Positions 60,204-64,000 of a stretch of 64,000 nt of DNA are shown here, piece after piece (positions within the stretch are counted from its first letter, which is position 1; each line of letters starts with the position of its first letter). Origin of the DNA: Adiantum capillus-veneris (taxonomy: Eukaryota; Streptophyta; Polypodiopsida; Polypodiales; Pteridaceae); NCBI GenBank assembly GCA_014529385.2, contig CM043942.1, forward strand, positions 32,735,969 to 32,799,968. Reading direction: 5' to 3'. The notes under the pieces are model-generated. The model was not told the DNA's origin. It saw nothing but the letters and a program-made list of their open reading frames with translations, and did no database searches. A program made the translations under genes and the position numbers.

Positions 60204-62330
60204 TGGTGCAGCCAAAGTGTGTCGACTCTAGAAGATGGCATGGACAGATGTGTACAAGCAAGCAGAAGCATGGCAAAGGACTGGAGCAGCTGGGAAATTC
60301 ATGGGATGGCAGGTAGCAACGGAAGTGTATGCATGATGCGGCTTATAGGCCAAGGAAGGCTCCATAATGGGCTAATTGGGGGAGCAGATGAAGGAGATGC
60401 AAAGTGCAGCTTGTGGGTCCAGGAATGAAGAGCTTGAAGTGCTGAAGGAACAGGTCCAGACGGTTCATCAAACCGAGCTACAGAGCCCAAGTTATTGAAG
60501 GTTGAAGTTTTGGTGATTTGCATATTTTTTCCGGACAGGGCGGCTAGGGACAGATGGTCCAAATGGAAGTCAGGATATAGGTGTGTAGATTTCAACTCAT
60601 GGAACCTACCCGTCTTTTTGGATTGCGAATCGGAGCTATGGTTTGCAAGATATGGTCAGCTGAAGTTTTTTCGGGGGCCGGGTTTGAGCCCACTTGGCCA
60701 CATTGGAGTGTGTGCCATCTGGCATCTTCTAAGCTTCGACGAAGTTCTAGAGCAGGGTGTATGTTATACGGAGCCAGCAGGAAGTGACTGCATGCCAAAC
60801 GGAGGCCGGAGCGAGGAGATATAGTCGTCGAAAAATTGGGAGCATTTCACCGGATCGGGTTGCAGATGTTTTTTCCATTTTTAAAAGCTTTGGTTCGAGG
60901 ACGCTAAGAAGTCAAAGTGCAGGTACAGAGAGGGGTGATTGTAGCCGGGAAGATGGAGTTTCACCCGGGCTTTACAGCTTAGCAACAGAAGGTGGGAGCA
61001 GAGAGTGGGGTCCACGCAAAGGCAGGCAAAACAAAAAAAAGTTTTTTGTTAAAAAACAAAGATGTTTTTGGATTTTTGAAGCCCTTGAGGCTCAAGGCTT
61101 GGGCAATTGCCATGTGGCGCAACGATGAACCCACATACGAGCGCGCGGATGAAGAATCCGGAGTATATAGGGCAGGGCGTGAGCGCCTCTTGGGTATGTG
61201 AAGTGGAGATGGGCTCCTTGAGAGCTCGTGGCTATGGCGTCCGCGTTGGGCGCTGCTGTGGTGGCGCTGCAGGCGGTGGCGCCGTTGATTTTGGGCGGCG
61301 ACTGGCAAGGCGGGGCGGTGGTGGCGCCCGCTTTGTGTGAGGTCGATGATGACATGGCAAACAGCTAGGGGACTTGTCCCATGGCCCATGGGGCCCCGAA
61401 ATTTTAAAGAAGGAAGGAGGGGGCAATAGCGACATCGCTATTGCCTCCCCCCCTCGTGTAAGGAAGAGGTCCCACAGCAACATGTAAGGCGAGCAAGAAG
61501 GAGAATCCGAGAGCAGACAGGTGGGCAAAGCCCTCTACAAAGCACCAAAGGGGCAAACCAAGGAAGATGGCAAGGGCAAAGGCTGTCCGGGAAAATCAAA
61601 GGACGCAAAGCCAAAGGTAAGGCCAAAGGGAGGGAGATCCGGCCGGCCAAGATGGAAGGACCAAAGGGCAATTGTGCACACCATGCAAAGGTTTCCAAAA
61701 ATAATATATGCCAAGTGTTGGCAATGCAATCAAATGCTAAAAAGAACTCCAAATGGAGTGCACTACATGGAAGCACACCACATTTTTCTTTTTGTGGACT
61801 CCTAGGCACACCCCTATAAAAAGAGGTTTTTGTTCATTTTTTGGGGTTTTTTGACCAGTTGGCTTGTTTTTTCTTTGCCTGTGTGAGTAAGTGAAAGCTT
61901 GAAGCTTGTGTGATGCCAAGCTTTCCATTGAAGCTGCATACATCGGTTGTGCTACTCTCTATGCAATAATACCACTCACTTGCCCCAATCTCGTGTGTTG
62001 CTTCTCCCCATCCCCCTTCTCTTCTCTCGCTCTTCGTGTATTGGTCATAGCTTGCAGAGGGTTCGCCTGCAGCTCGAGAGGTGCTACCGAGAGGGAAGAT
62101 TAGGAGTATCTTGTGATTCGGAAGGGTGAGTTGAGCAGTGTGGGTGCATTTGTGTTGTGGGTGTTTTTTGCAAGGTGTGAGGTGGTTGTTTTGTATGCTA
62201 AAGTGGAGTTGTTAGTGCAAATAAGCCAATTTGAAGGTGTTTTTTGAGAGGTTAGGGGTGTTGTGGAATCCCTGGGCTATAGAGAGGCAAGTAGTTTGTG
62301 TGCTAGGTATGTTCCTTATTCCCCTCTCCA
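60204..62330 (+). repeat. Element-5 3' LTR, 2127 bp
   Basis: Partner of 55937-58064. TATAAAAA at 61815-61822. Followed by ACGC and the resumed Gypsy-3 leader. Confidence 0.92.
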
Positions 62331-62385
62331 ACGCTCGTGTTTTTCCCTAGTTTAGTTCTCTTCGTTCTTCGGCAATGGTGCCAAA
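62331..62385 (-). other. Gypsy-3 leader start and decayed primer-binding site
   Basis: On the minus strand TGGCACCATTGCCGAAGA (62383 to 62366) starts two bases after the LTR. It equals the tRNA-Asp site with four changes, two of them G to A at former CG sites, as expected from methylcytosine decay. Confidence 0.75.
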
Positions 62386-63306
62386 TGTGGAACGCATGTC
62401 TAACCTCACCATCCTATCTTATTGCAGTATTAGCAAGGACCATGATTAATTTGTCAAACCATGGGACAAAGCTGACTCAACTAGTGCATAGAGGCTACAA
62501 GAGGTTGTTTCAATCTCTCGGAAAACAACTAACAACTTGCATCTAACTCAAGCTACACTCAAGTGACTGAAATCACCAAAAGCCAATCACTCATCCACAA
62601 ATAATTAACCTCCGTTATAGTATCAAATGACATCCAAACGTAACAAAACTTCTAGGACAAGTTTATAAGACCTAAGCACACATGCTTATGGTCTCAAACC
62701 CCACTTTATGTCAAGTTTCAAAATCGCGATTATTAACAGCAATGGATTTTTGACGTAGTTGTTTTCGACCCAGAATGCATCTAAATGCTTAGCAATGATG
62801 CCCCAATACCCCGCCTATGCTTAGTTTTTTATTTGAAAATGTAAATTCCTAGTTATGAAGAAATTAGGCCGCAGGTCGACGACGCCAAAAGCTACAAAAT
62901 ACTGTGAACTGCTTACGTCAACGCGTAGAGCTCTTACCTACGGTTGCAATGCAACAAACACAATCGCAATGTGACAACCAGAGAGGGAGTAGGAAGCATG
63001 AGAAGGAAAGAAGTGAGCACCGTTAGCTCACGCTGTGTATTTCTTATCCAAAACTTGTAAACAACTTACAAAAATTGGCTTTTATACCTTAGCCAAGGTT
63101 TTTGGGTGGTCAAAACTAATAATCTGGAGTTCTACCAAAGCTGGGTAATGACTGGCTGGTACAATCTGGAAGCTTGTAGCTTCGGCTCATTAATTACAAA
63201 GTTAATCCGAGAAAATAGGAGTTACAATATTCCCAATTATCAAGATAATAAATGTTTTACAAAGAGAACTCCAAAAAATGGTGTCCGTGTTAGCTTGCTG
63301 CTAACA
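62386..63306 (-). repeat. Gypsy-3 5' LTR, about 921 bp
   Basis: Ends are inferred: on the minus strand it starts TGTTAGCAGC at 63306 and ends TTCCACA at 62386 next to the primer site. Length agrees with the Gypsy-1 LTR. TATAAAAG (63086 to 63079) lies 220 bp in, between arms TTGGCT and AGCCAA (63075-63080, 63091-63096). A half-palindrome GTTAATAATCGCGATT (62737 to 62722) lies about 350 bp from the LTR end, as in Gypsy-1. The partner LTR is not in the window, so the outer end is tentative. Confidence 0.65.
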
Positions 63307-64000
63307 TTGTAGAAGATGAATGAAACCATATTTCAAGCCTATTTGATTTGTCGTTCATGAATCAATGTTCCATGAGATAATAAAAAAAGAGAACTATTAT
63401 TTCACGAGGTAATGGGACACTTTTAAATCTTGAGACATTTTTTATATCCTCTTAAGTGAGCAACTTTCTAGAATTATTACAAGAGGTACAGAATGGCACT
63501 TAGCCCATTTTATGGCCACAAAATTGTCTTATGATTTGAAAAAAACTTGCCCTTTTTTTTGCTATGAAATTCACTTGTCACCTTACACTTGCAAAAGCTT
63601 TTTCAACCTAAATTTCTTAAAAAATGAGAGCCGTTTTTTTTTTTTTTTAATGATAATTGGCACTACCATCTTTTTGACGGTCATCTTACTAAGCTTCAAA
63701 GTATTCTATGGCTGGCTCTTTTAATTCTCAACACATTTCCCTCTATGTAAGGGATAGGGGATGTCTGTTTTTGAAGTTGTGGCCTATTTATGAAAATCTA
63801 CCAATGCTGGTCTATTGACAAAGTTTTACTTTCGTTAGTTTTTTAACACATCAACGATACAATCTAAAAGTAATTTTGCTTGTTCATGTGGTTTTATATG
63901 ATATGTCCATTTTTTCTTCAGTTTTATAGCACTTAATACCCCATATAGCTAACAATGCAACATTGGTATCAAAATCTTATTTTGAGATATAACTATCATC
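63307..64000. other. AT-rich flank without recognisable genes
   Basis: Probably the host or older-repeat flank of Gypsy-3. Poly-T runs at about 63553 and 63635. Short ORFs (for example 63512-63724) show no known domain. Confidence 0.5.

Larger units (their letters stand above)
55937..62330 (+). mobile_element. Element-5: gag-only LTR element (TR-GAG-like) with 2.1 kb LTRs
   Basis: LTRs 55937-58064 and 60204-62330 (TGGTGCA to CTCTCCA), flanked by ACGC (55933-55936 and 62331-62334). The interior is only 2.1 kb: primer site as in Element-4, a gag ORF, an acidic broken ORF, hairpin and purine tract. No protease, RT or integrase is present. Structure fits the known class of terminal-repeat elements with only gag, which depend on other elements for reverse transcription. 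LTRs make up two thirds of its 6.4 kb. Confidence 0.9.
40726..63306 (-). mobile_element. Gypsy-3: relative of Gypsy-1, 5' half only
   Basis: Minus strand. From right to left: 5' LTR 62386-63306, primer site, leader with palindromes, gag, protease, linker, RT, cut at 40726 by Copia-1. RNase H, integrase and 3' LTR are absent from the window. Proteins align with Gypsy-1 throughout. Inserted in it are Element-5 (in the leader), Element-4 (in the gag zinc knuckles) and Copia-1 (in RT). Many stops and frameshifts show it is the oldest layer. Confidence 0.88.

Noticed and set aside
1-64000. Host genes, tRNA, rRNA or DNA transposons
   Set aside because: No host protein domain, tRNA cloverleaf, rRNA word or transposase motif was recognised on either strand; the only tRNA-like words are primer sites.

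Overview
The window reads as nuclear DNA of a land plant with a large, repeat-rich genome. Essentially everything recognisable is LTR retrotransposon of plant Ty3/gypsy and Ty1/copia type, with tRNA-type primer sites, polypurine tracts, TG...CA termini and short target duplications. No host protein gene, rRNA, tRNA or CRISPR array is seen. The plant group (fern, lycophyte, gymnosperm, angiosperm or bryophyte) cannot be fixed from this sequence.

The layout is a nest at least four levels deep. The base is Gypsy-3 (minus strand), whose 5' LTR is at 62386-63306 and whose body runs left to a reverse transcriptase (RT) cut at 40726. Into it went Element-4 (44182-51766, gag-protease only), Element-5 (55937-62330, gag only, 2.1 kb LTRs) and Copia-1 (plus strand, 3' LTR ending at 40725). 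Copia-1 was split by Gypsy-1 (3029-36920, TSD AGTCT, about 19.7 kb without its own guests). Gypsy-1 was in turn split by Gypsy-2 (3736-12452, minus strand, in its 5' LTR) and Copia-2 (20435-25936, minus strand, TSD AATGA, inside its RT). The left 2.9 kb and right 0.7 kb are AT-rich and unassigned. The left edge of Copia-1 is lost or lies outside the window.

Gypsy-1 and Gypsy-3 are relatives of one lineage: tRNA-Asp-type primer site, LTRs of about 0.92 kb, a matching gag N-terminus, and a strong splice donor about 34 nt before gag. Gypsy-1 has several unusual parts. Its integrase zinc-binding (H2C2) module is tandemly duplicated. A second retropepsin-like ORF follows the integrase. A long, broken coiled-coil 3' ORF sits in the env position behind a possible splice acceptor. 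Two arrays of a perfect palindrome with core ATCGCGAT recur about every 290-297 bp, one before gag and one before the 3' ORF. Gypsy-3 carries a similarly spaced array with the same core but different arms, and both LTRs hold a matching half-site about 350 bp from the LTR 3' end. This conserved-core, changing-arm system is the best candidate here for something undescribed.

Gypsy-2 has two RNase H domains (Tat-like). Element-4 looks like a deletion derivative of a Gypsy-2-like element: it shares the gag-protease layout, an unusual D-G-G-A protease motif and a small conserved ORF upstream of gag, and it loses pol just after the start of RT. Element-5 is a TR-GAG-like non-autonomous element sharing a hairpin plus polypurine module with Element-4. 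Most pol genes are broken by stops (many TAG), frameshifts or insertions. I see no complete autonomous element, although the Gypsy-1 integrase ORF, the Element-4 gag-protease and the Element-5 gag remain open.
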